Below, piece by piece: positions 1 through 8,900 of a stretch of DNA of 56,538 nt. The position numbers were made by a program, and so were the translations under genes. The stretch is from Prolixibacteraceae bacterium (GTDB lineage: Bacteria; Bacteroidota; Bacteroidia; Bacteroidales; Prolixibacteraceae), in NCBI GenBank assembly GCA_003457135.1, contig DMSQ01000013.1:271735-328272 (forward strand), written 5' to 3'. How positions within the stretch are numbered: position 1 is the first letter of the stretch; every line of letters begins with the position of its first letter. The notes under the pieces were generated by a model. It did not search any database and was not told where the DNA came from. It worked only from the letters and a program-made list of their open reading frames with translations.

Positions 1-566
1 TATTTGCCGATGCTGCTATCTACCACAAGGAACCCCGCTGGTCGCGCGACCCGAACGATGTATTCCGGAAAGTTGGTACGCCCGAATTACCCAGCCGGCC
101 GCTCATTGAATATTCACTGACTACTCCGGGAATTCATACCTTAATCATTGGTATCGGACAAATTGACGATGATCCGATGAAATGCCAGTTGATCCAGAAC
201 TTTTATGCCGCACAAATCGAACCCAACGGGATGCCTGAAAATGAAAGGAAACGGATTGAAGCCCAAGCTACACTGGTGAAACCCGCTTCGAATTATTTTC
301 AGATCGAAAAGGTCGGTTTAACTGCTCCCGGAAACCTACGGAAGGAAGGAAACAAAGTGATTTGGGATACTGCTTATGCCGGCGATGCTGCTTTGGCAAC
401 TTATGAAGTTTTGGTGAATGGCGTGAAAGCTGGCGAAGTAGAACATAAGCCTCAGATCCTGAAAAGTAAACCCTTTGTTTTTGAAACCTCAATAAAGGAA
501 GGCGATAAAGTAGAGGTGGCCGCGGTTGATCAGAGTGGCGGGAGAGCTGTAGTTCTATTGTCTTAG
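1..566 (+). CDS. Aldo/keto reductase-like protein, C-terminal part (5' truncated by window edge)
   Basis: The reading frame is open from base 3 to a TAG at 564-566, so this is the 3' end of a longer gene. The first ATG visible in this frame (177) is internal. The segment around residues 35-65 of the fragment (a Pro-Gly-Ile-His-Thr stretch, then a hydrophobic Ile/Gly run and Gly-Gln-Ile-Asp) resembles the last beta strand and helix of aldo/keto reductases, the NADPH-dependent TIM-barrel oxidoreductases. About 90 further residues follow and look like a beta-rich domain of the fibronectin/Ig kind (alternating Val/Lys/Glu strands ending in Val-Val-Leu-Leu-Ser). This matches exported Bacteroidota aldo/keto reductases with an extra C-terminal domain. 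The N-terminus is outside the window, so export and substrate cannot be judged. A strong terminator follows. Confidence 0.6.
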   Translation, partial: FADAAIYHKEPRWSRDPNDVFRKVGTPELPSRPLIEYSLTTPGIHTLIIGIGQIDDDPMKCQLIQNFYAAQIEPNGMPENERKRIEAQATLVKPASNYFQIEKVGLTAPGNLRKEGNKVIWDTAYAGDAALATYEVLVNGVKAGEVEHKPQILKSKPFVFETSIKEGDKVEVAAVDQSGGRAVVLLS

Positions 567-583
567 ACTATTCCTGTAAAACT

Positions 584-632
584 AAAAGAACCGTTCTTTC
601 AGAAAAGGGGCGGTTCTTTTTATAGTTTTTTT
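584..632 (+). terminator. Rho-independent terminator after the aldo/keto reductase gene
   Basis: A perfect 10-bp stem (584-593 with 611-620; AAAAGAACCG against CGGTTCTTTT) is followed by a T-rich tract to about 632. It sits 18 bases after the stop codon and separates this gene from the restriction-modification gene. Confidence 0.85.
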
Positions 633-772
633 AGAAAATACTTATCTGAAAATGAATTTTTTATGCGATGTTGAAAATCATTCGATTTCTGTCAGTTCTT
701 TATCTTGATGTTTTATTCAACTTGCCAAAAAAACCTTAAATTGGCATCAAATCCATCGCCACAAACTTTGAC

Positions 773-3700
773 ATGAGCCTATTCCAGAAAACAGTAGAAC
801 GGAAGTATTTGAAACAGCTCGACTCTAAGCTAATTGCTGCAAAATACGATGAGTTTAAATCCTACTTTGGCAATCCGGAAATTCAGAAAAACATTCGAAA
901 CAGTAAGGAAGAGCAGTTTCAGGAGGGATTTTTAAGAGAGTTGTTTGTAAAGATTTTAGGATATACACTTAATCCGGACCTAAACTTCAATCTGACCACC
1001 GAATACAAAAACATAAAGGACAGCAAAAAAGCTGACGGAGCTATTATTATTGGTGAATCTGTAAAAGGGGTAATCGAGCTTAAAGGAACCAATACCACCG
1101 ATTTAGGCAAGATTGAAGCACAGGCTTTTGGCTACAAAAACAACCAGCCCGATTGTGTGTATATCATTACATCGAACTTCGAAAAGTTGCGTTTTTACAT
1201 CGACAATGCTGTTGAATTCATTGAGTTCAATTTGTTTAAACTCACCAAATCTGATTTTGAAATTCTCTTTATCTGTTTGGCGTATGACCAGATTGCAAAA
1301 GGAATTCCGAAAAAGGTAAAAGAGGAATCGGTAAGCCATGAAGATGTAATTACCAAAAAGTTGTACTCCGATTATTCTTTGTTTAAAAGGGAATTGCATC
1401 AGAATCTGGTTTCACAAAATCCACAGTTTGATGCTCTGACATTATTCCGGAAATCGCAAAAATTACTCGACCGTTTTTTGTTTTTATTCTTTGCCGAAGA
1501 CCGGCAACTGTTGCCTCCCAACTCGGTTCGATTGGTATTAAACGACTGGAAAGAGTTACAGGAACGCGATGCGGAAGTTCCGCTTTACGACCGTTTTAAA
1601 AAATATTTTGGCTATCTCAACACTGGTTTTAAAGGCAAACGATACGATGTATTTGCATACAATGGAGGTCTGTTTGAGCCTGATGAAGTTCTGGACTCCG
1701 TTGTAATTGACGATAACTTGTTGTATAAAAATGCTTTAAAACTCTCGGAATATGATTTTATAAGTGAGGTAGATGTAAATATCCTGGGACATATTTTTGA
1801 AAATTCGCTAAATGAATTGGATGAAATTCAAGCCCAGCTAGACGGTAAGGAAATTGACAAAGCTAAAACCAAACGAAAAAAGGATGGTGTTTTCTATACT
1901 CCCAAATACATTACCAAATACATAGTTGAAAATACTCTTGGAAAGCTTTGCTCGGAAAAGAAAGCAGAACTCCAATTCAACGAGGAGGATTATACCACAG
2001 ATAAAAAGCGACAGATCAAAACCAAACAGGCTTTGCTCGACAAGCTAAAAACCTACCAAAACTGGTTGTTACAACTCACCATTTGCGACCCGGCCTGTGG
2101 TTCGGGAGCTTTTCTCAATCAGGCTCTTGATTTTCTAATTGCTGAACACCGCTACATCGACGAACTACAGGCCAAACTATTGGGTGTGCCCATGATATTG
2201 AGCGACGTTGAAAAAAGTATTCTGGAAAACAACCTGTTTGGCGTTGACCTGAACGAAGAAAGTGTTGAAATTGCCAAACTCTCGTTATGGTTGCGCACCG
2301 CACAGCCCAACCGGAAGTTGAACGATTTAAGTAACAACATTAAATGTGGAAACTCGATTATTAGCGACCCCGCCGTTGCCGGAGACAAGGCATTTAATTG
2401 GGAACGGGAGTTTCCACAGGTATTTGGTCCTGAAAAAAGAATACCTCTGACGATTGAACCCAGAAAAGATGCAACACCCGATTACCTTAAACTGATTAAA
2501 GAGAAATCACTCGAAGCACAAGTTAAAGCAGAACAAGCCATCGCCTTGTCGAAAGAAGCAGCCGAAATCTCAAAAAAGGTTTACGAATATGCTGAGAGAT
2601 TGGAAGAGGTATCGGAATTGGACTCCGTGTATGTCTATCGTAAAACTGGATTTGACGTGGTAATTGGGAATCCGCCGTATGTTGACATTAAGGCACTACC
2701 TAAAAATATTGTAGAACACATATCTACTACATATAAGACCGCTAATAATCGAATAAATCTATTCTCAGTTTTCATTGAGAAAGCTGGTAATATTTTGAAA
2801 GATGGGGGTAAATTTTCATTTATTATTCCTTCTTCATTACTAACTCAGGAATCATATAAACCACTTAGAAAACAATTACTTTCTGAATCTCATATCGACA
2901 ATATAGTTAGACTTCCAAACGAATCATTTGGGGGAAGTGCTGGTGAGGTCAAGGTTGACACTATTATTTTTACTTTCACAAAAACGACCAACCTAAAATC
3001 ACCAGTTGAGGTTCTAGTTTACAAAGGTTTTACCAGAATTAATGAAATTACAATTTTAAATTGTGATGAACTTTCATATATGGATCTGACCTTATGGGAA
3101 CGTGATGCTGATTATATCTTCAGGATAAATATTAATGCTGAAATTTCTGATTTAATGTCGAAAATTGAAGGTGGAACAACTGTATTATTAAATTGCGCCG
3201 ATTTTTGCTTAGGCCTAACTCCCTACGATAAATATAAAGGGCATACACCTGAACAAATTAACAATCGAGTGTTCCATTCGCTATTTAAGAAAGATGAAAC
3301 TTTTAGAAAACTTTTAGCTGGCCATGATGTAACAAGGTATAGCATTAAATGGAATGGTCAAGAATGGATCAGTTATGGTAAATGGCTTGGTGCTCCAAGA
3401 GAAGAAAGATTTTTTACAGAAAAGAGAATATTGGTTAAGCAAATTATTGATTGGACGGCAAAACGGATTTGGGCATCAATAACTAATGATGAACTTTATA
3501 ATGCCCAAAATGCATTTAATCTAATCGCTCATGAAAATTATTACACAGAATATCTACTTATACTTATTAACTCTCAATTGATATCTTTTTATCATCGTAA
3601 AAAATTTCTTGAAGAATATAAAGATCGGTTTCAGAAAATATTAATTAAGGACTGTAAAAACTTCCCAATAAAGGCAATCTCAAAAGAGAAACAGCAACCC

Positions 3701-4048
3701 TTCATCGAAAAAGCCGACCTTATGCTTTCCTTGACCAAAGAGCTTCAGGATTCTTCTCAAAAATTCCAACGGACTATTTTGCGAAAATTTGATTTGGAAG
3801 ATTTACCTGGCAAATTGCAAAACTGGTATTTGCTTTCGTACAAAGAATTTATCGCTGAGTTGGGCAAAAAGAAGGTGAAATTGTCACTGAAAGAAGAAGC
3901 CAAATGGGAAGATTACTTTTTGCAGGAAGCTGAAAAAGCGTTGGAAATCAAAGCTGCAATTGAAACCACCGACAAAGAGATAGACCTTATGGTTTACCAA
4001 CTTTACGAACTTACCGACGAGGAAATCAGGATAGTTGAAGGCGCATAA
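773..4048 (+). CDS. Type IIG restriction-modification enzyme (nuclease-methyltransferase-specificity fusion)
   Basis: A 1091-residue single-chain protein expected to methylate one adenine in its target and cut DNA nearby. The N-terminus has a PD-(D/E)xK-type nuclease pattern: Asp88 in Ala-Asp-Gly, Glu102-Leu-Lys104, and a Gln-containing helix near 115-121. SAM-binding motif I (DPACGSG) is at about 439-445 and catalytic motif IV (NPPY) at 633-636, which is characteristic of N6-adenine methylases of the Eco57I/Type IIG kind. Residues from about 640 to 960 form the presumed target-recognition region. A Lys/Glu-rich helical tail ends the protein. No separate S, R or helicase gene is adjacent, so it appears to be a stand-alone system. 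The recognition region is encoded by markedly AT-richer DNA than the flanks. A stand-alone methylase with a dead nuclease is the main alternative, but the E-x-K residues argue against it. Confidence 0.85.
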   Translation: MSLFQKTVERKYLKQLDSKLIAAKYDEFKSYFGNPEIQKNIRNSKEEQFQEGFLRELFVKILGYTLNPDLNFNLTTEYKNIKDSKKADGAIIIGESVKGVIELKGTNTTDLGKIEAQAFGYKNNQPDCVYIITSNFEKLRFYIDNAVEFIEFNLFKLTKSDFEILFICLAYDQIAKGIPKKVKEESVSHEDVITKKLYSDYSLFKRELHQNLVSQNPQFDALTLFRKSQKLLDRFLFLFFAEDRQLLPPNSVRLVLNDWKELQERDAEVPLYDRFKKYFGYLNTGFKGKRYDVFAYNGGLFEPDEVLDSVVIDDNLLYKNALKLSEYDFISEVDVNILGHIFENSLNELDEIQAQLDGKEIDKAKTKRKKDGVFYTPKYITKYIVENTLGKLCSEKKAELQFNEEDYTTDKKRQIKTKQALLDKLKTYQNWLLQLTICDPACGSGAFLNQALDFLIAEHRYIDELQAKLLGVPMILSDVEKSILENNLFGVDLNEESVEIAKLSLWLRTAQPNRKLNDLSNNIKCGNSIISDPAVAGDKAFNWEREFPQVFGPEKRIPLTIEPRKDATPDYLKLIKEKSLEAQVKAEQAIALSKEAAEISKKVYEYAERLEEVSELDSVYVYRKTGFDVVIGNPPYVDIKALPKNIVEHISTTYKTANNRINLFSVFIEKAGNILKDGGKFSFIIPSSLLTQESYKPLRKQLLSESHIDNIVRLPNESFGGSAGEVKVDTIIFTFTKTTNLKSPVEVLVYKGFTRINEITILNCDELSYMDLTLWERDADYIFRININAEISDLMSKIEGGTTVLLNCADFCLGLTPYDKYKGHTPEQINNRVFHSLFKKDETFRKLLAGHDVTRYSIKWNGQEWISYGKWLGAPREERFFTEKRILVKQIIDWTAKRIWASITNDELYNAQNAFNLIAHENYYTEYLLILINSQLISFYHRKKFLEEYKDRFQKILIKDCKNFPIKAISKEKQQPFIEKADLMLSLTKELQDSSQKFQRTILRKFDLEDLPGKLQNWYLLSYKEFIAELGKKKVKLSLKEEAKWEDYFLQEAEKALEIKAAIETTDKEIDLMVYQLYELTDEEIRIVEGA

Positions 4049-4134
4049 TATCCTGCTTTTATCAAACCTATATTAAAAAACAGAGGCATCTGGAATAAAA
4101 ATCCACTTGAAATGCATAAACCTCTATTTTGAAT

Positions 4135-4142
4135 TATATTTG
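4135..4142 (+). promoter_or_regulatory. Candidate -7 box for argH
   Basis: The octamer TATATTTG matches the Bacteroidota sigma -7 consensus TAnnTTTG at every fixed position. It lies 22 bases upstream of the argH ATG. No TTTG is correctly spaced upstream (a TTG at 4107-4109 gives a long 25-base spacer), so this is a moderate call. Confidence 0.4.
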
Positions 4143-4164
4143 GGTTTCCATAAATTGACGCAAT

Positions 4165-5538
4165 ATGAAACTCTGGGATAAAGGAACCTCGGTAAACGAA
4201 CTCATCGAAAAATTTACGGTTGGCAAAGACCGTGAAATGGATTTTTATCTGGCGAAGTTTGACGTGTTGGGCTCGATAGCACATGCCAAAATGCTGCAAT
4301 CCATAAACTTGCTAACGGCGAGTGAGCTTGCTGAACTTCAGGCCGAGTTGGTTAATATTTATCGCATCATCGAAAATGGCGATTTCAGGATTGAAGAAAA
4401 CGTTGAGGATGTACATTCGCAGGTTGAACTGATGTTAACCCGGAAACTCGGCGATACAGGCAAAAAAATTCACAGCGGGCGTTCGCGTAACGACCAGGTA
4501 TTACTCGATCTGAAGCTTTTTACCCGTTCTGAAATTCAGAAGTTGGTTGAAGCTGTTTGTGGATTGTTTGATAAGCTACTGACTAAAGCCATCACGAACC
4601 GCGACCATCTGATGCCCGGCTACACCCATTTGCAGGTCGCCATGCCATCTTCGTTTGGCCTGTGGTTCAGCGCTTATGCCGAAAGTTTGGTTGATGACCT
4701 TGTTTTATTACAGGCAGCATTTAAAATTACCAATCAAAATCCGCTGGGTTCCGCGGCAGGTTACGGTTCATCTTTTCCGCTCGACCGGCAGATGACTACC
4801 GATTTGCTGGGTTTCGATTCGATGAATTACAATGTAATTTATGCCCAGATGGGTCGCGGCAAGATGGAAAAAACGGTTGCCTTTGGGCTTTCGTCAATTG
4901 CTGCAACTATCTCGAAATTTGCTTCCGATGTTTGTTTGTTCATGAGCCAGAACTTTGGTTTTGTTTCGCTTCCGGATGAGTTGACCACTGGTTCGAGCAT
5001 TATGCCACACAAGAAAAATCCCGATGTTTTTGAGTTGGTCCGTTCTCATTGCAATAAAATACAGGCTATTCCGTACCAAATTAGCCTGATGACCAATAAT
5101 CTGCCAAGCGGTTATTTCCGCGACCTTCAGATTTTAAAAGAAGTTTTTCTTCCCGCATTTCAGGAATTGTCAGACTGCATCAGTATTACCGGTTTTGTCA
5201 TCGATAACATGACCGTAAACACCAATTTGTTGTCCGACGACCGGTATAAATACATGTTCAGTGTTGAAGATGTCAACAAGCTCGTGATGCAAGGAGTTCC
5301 TTTCCGCGATGCCTATAAACAGGTTGGCAATCAAATTAATTCAGGAACCTATAATCCTGCACGTAAAGTGAACCATACCCACTCCGGAAGTATTGGTAAT
5401 TTATGTCTGGATGAGATTGCCGAAAAAATGATAGCTGTAGTTGAAGGCTATGAATTTGAGAAAATCGAAAAGGCTTACGGGAAATTACTGAGCCTCCCCC
5501 AACCCCTCCGAAGGAGGGGTGATATTAGCGATCTGTAG
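4165..5538 (+). CDS. argH: Argininosuccinate lyase
   Basis: Cleaves argininosuccinate to arginine and fumarate in the last step of arginine synthesis; cytoplasmic tetramer. The protein has 457 residues, close to the family length. Two superfamily signatures are visible: the HSGRSRNDQ substrate-binding segment near residues 107-116, and the flexible signature loop GSSIMPHKKNPD around 277-288, which contains the catalytic Ser. It is a single gene with no other arg genes beside it, so the rest of the pathway is elsewhere. The last ~15 residues (LPQPLRRRGDISDL) are odd: they are encoded by a copy of a dispersed C-rich/G-rich palindromic repeat (5491-5519). The native C-terminus was therefore probably altered by repeat insertion. 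The enzyme core is intact, so function is expected. Confidence 0.95.
   Translation: MKLWDKGTSVNELIEKFTVGKDREMDFYLAKFDVLGSIAHAKMLQSINLLTASELAELQAELVNIYRIIENGDFRIEENVEDVHSQVELMLTRKLGDTGKKIHSGRSRNDQVLLDLKLFTRSEIQKLVEAVCGLFDKLLTKAITNRDHLMPGYTHLQVAMPSSFGLWFSAYAESLVDDLVLLQAAFKITNQNPLGSAAGYGSSFPLDRQMTTDLLGFDSMNYNVIYAQMGRGKMEKTVAFGLSSIAATISKFASDVCLFMSQNFGFVSLPDELTTGSSIMPHKKNPDVFELVRSHCNKIQAIPYQISLMTNNLPSGYFRDLQILKEVFLPAFQELSDCISITGFVIDNMTVNTNLLSDDRYKYMFSVEDVNKLVMQGVPFRDAYKQVGNQINSGTYNPARKVNHTHSGSIGNLCLDEIAEKMIAVVEGYEFEKIEKAYGKLLSLPQPLRRRGDISDL
5491..5519 (+). repeat. C-rich/G-rich palindromic repeat, copy 1 (inside the argH 3' end)
   Basis: AGCCTCCCCC-AACCCCTCC-GAA-GGAGGGG: a 7-bp perfect hairpin (CCCCTCC/GGAGGGG) preceded by a second C run. 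Related copies are at 31105-31143, 53642-53715 and 53801-53837. Here it is translated in frame as the ArgH tail. Confidence 0.75.
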
Positions 5539-5934
5539 AAAAGAACTATACTTTTAGACAAAAAAGATTGGCCTTCAGTATTGGATTTTCAAAAGATTAA
5601 GATTGTTCCCAGTTCTGTTAATTAATCGTTATTTTTTAGATATTACAAATAATCAATGGAAACACCGATATATGTTGTAATTGGTTGAATAATTGATTGT
5701 TGAATGAGCATATTTATTCCTTTTCAGAAAGATTGTTATCTTTTTGCCTTTGGTGTGACTCGTGTGAAATTGGAGTTTTCTATTAAAATCACTATTTTCG
5801 CTTTCAGTTCGTAAGAAAAAAGTTTGATTTACTTATAATTTTAATGTTTTTGTGGTTCGATTTATGCAGAATGATTAAAAACAGATCAATCGGAAAGCTT
5901 TTTGCGAAAACAAATAATTTAAAAAACGAAGAGG
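5539..5934 (+). other. AT-rich intergenic leader upstream of gltB (396 bp)
   Basis: No convincing gene, tRNA or riboswitch is seen on either strand. The stretch is AT-rich with several runs of T. Several octamers are one base off the Bacteroidota -7 consensus (for example 5549-5556, 5630-5637 and 5737-5744) but lack a well-spaced TTTG. The best promoter candidate is at 5823-5852. The long leader leaves room for nitrogen-responsive control of gltBD, but no operator could be recognised. Confidence 0.6.
5823..5852 (+). promoter_or_regulatory. Candidate promoter for gltBD
   Basis: TTTG at 5823-5826, an 18-base spacer, then TGTTTTTG at 5845-5852, one base off the TAnnTTTG consensus. This would give a leader of roughly 75 bases before the gltB ATG. 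The spacer is slightly short compared with the usual 19-21. Confidence 0.35.
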
Positions 5935-8900
5935 ATGAGTTTAGGATTTCCAAAAATACAGGGCTTGTACGATCCGGTCAATGAACACGATAATTGCGGA
6001 ATCGGTTTTGTGGCTAATATCAAAGGCCAGAAGTCGCACGACATTATCGAGAGGGGATTAGAGGTTCTTGAAAATATGGAACATCGGGGCGCAACCAGCG
6101 CCGACAATAAAACTGGTGACGGTGCAGGTATTTTATTACAAATACCCGATCAATATATCAAGGAAGTATTGAAGGTCAATATTCCTGTATCCGGAAAGTT
6201 CGGAACAGGATTGATTTTTCTTCCGCAGGATAAGGAAGAGGCAGCATTGTGCGTGGATGTTCTCTCCAAATACATCAAACAGGAAGGACTCGAATTGATT
6301 GAGTACCGCGATGTGGCTGTTGACAGCTCTGCCCCCGGCGAAATCGCCAAACTGACCGAGCCTTTTATTAAGCAGGTTTTTGTGAAAGCTGACCTTGAAC
6401 AGGATGTACTTGAACAAAAGTTATACCTGGTGAGGAAACAAGCAGAGAAAGAAATCCGTGAATCGAAACTAAAATTCAGTAAGTCGTTTTATGTGCCAAG
6501 CTTATCTTCCCGCGTAATGATATACAAGGGAATGCTTACCTCAGGCCAGTTGCGCGAATATTTTAAAGACCTTACCCATCCGAAATTTACCAGCGCCATT
6601 GCCCTGGTACATTCGCGTTTCAGTACCAATACTTTTCCAACCTGGGATTTGGCCCAGCCATTCCGTATGATCGCCCACAACGGTGAAATCAACACTATAA
6701 AAGGTAACCGCATGTGGATGTCGGCCCGCGAATCGCTCCTGAAATCGGAAATATTTGGCGAAGACCTCAAAAAGCTTTTCCCCGTTATCGAACCGAATAA
6801 ATCCGATTCGGCCTCATTCGACAATACACTCGAATTCCTTCACATGACCGGGCGTTCGGTGCCACATGTCTTGTGCATGATGATTCCTGAATCGTTTAAC
6901 TCGAAAAATCCGATTCCTGAAAGTCTCAAGGCATTTTACGAATATCATTCAACCATTATGGAACCCTGGGATGGCCCGGCCTCGATGGTATTTTCGGATG
7001 GCCGTTATATTGGAGGAACACTTGACCGTAACGGATTACGCCCTTCAAGGTACATCATCACCAAAAATGATATGATCGTGATGGGATCCGAAGTGGGAGT
7101 TCAGGTTTTTGCTCCTGAAGATGTGAAAGAAAAAGGCCGTTTGCGCCCCGGAAAAATCCTGTTGGTTGACACCAAACTCGGAATTATTATTCCTGATAAA
7201 GAAGTAAAAGCCCAGTTGGGCTCAAGGAACCCTTATGGTAACTGGCTAAAAGAAAACCGGCTGTTGATGGAAGATATTGAAGTAAAACAACGTGTTACTT
7301 CATCTTTAGGCGATCAATTCCAGACTTATTCAAAAGTTTTTGGCTATTCGAAAGAAGATATGGAAATGATCATAAAGCCAATGGCTACGACGGGCGATGA
7401 ACCTACAAGCTCGATGGGGAACGATACACCTCTGGCGTGTTTCTCTGAGAAACCACAGCGTTTTTTCAACTATTTCCGTCAGGTTTTTGCACAGGTTACC
7501 AACCCGCCAATCGACTCCATACGCGAAGGGCTGGTCATGTCGCTGACCAACTACATCGGGTCGCTGCATACCAATATTTTGGACGAATCGCCTGTTCATG
7601 CGAAACTGATCAAATTCGAAGATCCGATTATTACCAATACCGATCTTGGCAAAATTAAAGATATGAAACACGAACAATTCTCGCACAGCGCCATTCCGAT
7701 GGTTTTTCCTGTGAAAGAAGGCGTTGAAGGTTTCAAACGGGCGTTCGAGAATTTGCTGATGCTGGCCGAAAAAGCGGTGGATGAGAAAAAGCATTTCATC
7801 ATCCTGTCCGACCGTCAGATTTCTGAAGAATATGCGCCGATTCCGTCCTTGCTGGCAGTGGCTGCAGTGCACCATCACCTCATTCAGACTCAAAAGAGGA
7901 TGCAGGTTGGTATTATAGTAGAAACGGGTGAGGCACGCGAGGTATCACATTTTGCCATGCTGTTTGGTTACGGTGCGAGCTCGGTAAATCCATACCTGGC
8001 ATTTGCGGCTATAGACGATTTGGTAAAAAGCGGTGAAGTTAAACTGGATTATTCAAAAGCACGATACAACTACATCAAGTCTGTTGATAAAGGATTGCTG
8101 AAAATCCTTTCGAAGATGGGAATATCAACGCTACGCAGCTATCACGGTTGCCAGTTGTTCGAATCGCTGGGTGTATCTGACGAAATTATCTCCAAATATT
8201 TCACCGGAACTGCTTCGAAATTTGGTGGGATCGGTTTCGAAGAAATCTGTCAGGAGTCTCTTTTGTTCCACAAGGAAGCTTACAGTAAAAAGAAACACCA
8301 GATCAATTCTAATTTTGAAAGCGCCGGGACTTACCATTACCGGAAGTATGGCGAACATCATGCCTGGAATCCTGAAACAATTGGATTATTACAGTGGGCT
8401 ACCCGTACCAACGATTACAGTGTATTTAAAGAATTCAGCAGTAAGGTGGATTCCGAAAATGCAATGCCGACTTTCATCCGTGGATGCCTGAAATATAAAC
8501 GAAACCCTATTAATATTTCGTTGGTCGAACCTGTTGAAAACATCATGAAACGATTTGTGACCGGCGCCATGTCGTATGGTTCTATCAGCAAGGAAGCTCA
8601 CGAAGCGTTGGCAATAGCAATGAATACCATTGGCGGCAGAAGCAATACCGGCGAAGGCGGCGAAGATGCCGAACGTTTCAAAACCAACAAACGAAGCGCT
8701 ATTAAACAGGTGGCTTCGGGCCGTTTTGGTGTTACCAACAATTACCTGATCAATGCCGACGAGTTGCAGATTAAAATCGCTCAAGGTGCAAAGCCGGGAG
8801 AAGGCGGACAGTTACCTGGTTTCAAAATCAATAATATTATTGCCAGGCTGCGTAATTCAACTCCCGGAATTACCCTGATTTCGCCTCCTCCGCACCACGA

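Noticed and set aside
773..4048. Part of a BREX, DISARM or Type I defence island
   Set aside because: No partner genes (helicase, PglZ, BrxC, HsdS) flank the gene; the single protein holds nuclease, methylase and specificity parts.
5491..5519. Rho-independent terminator of argH
   Set aside because: The hairpin is upstream of the stop codon, is not followed by a T tract, and matches a dispersed repeat family.
7330..7893. 187-residue open frame on the minus strand inside gltB
   Set aside because: It lies fully opposite a well-conserved gltB region, has no recognisable domain and the composition of an antisense shadow.
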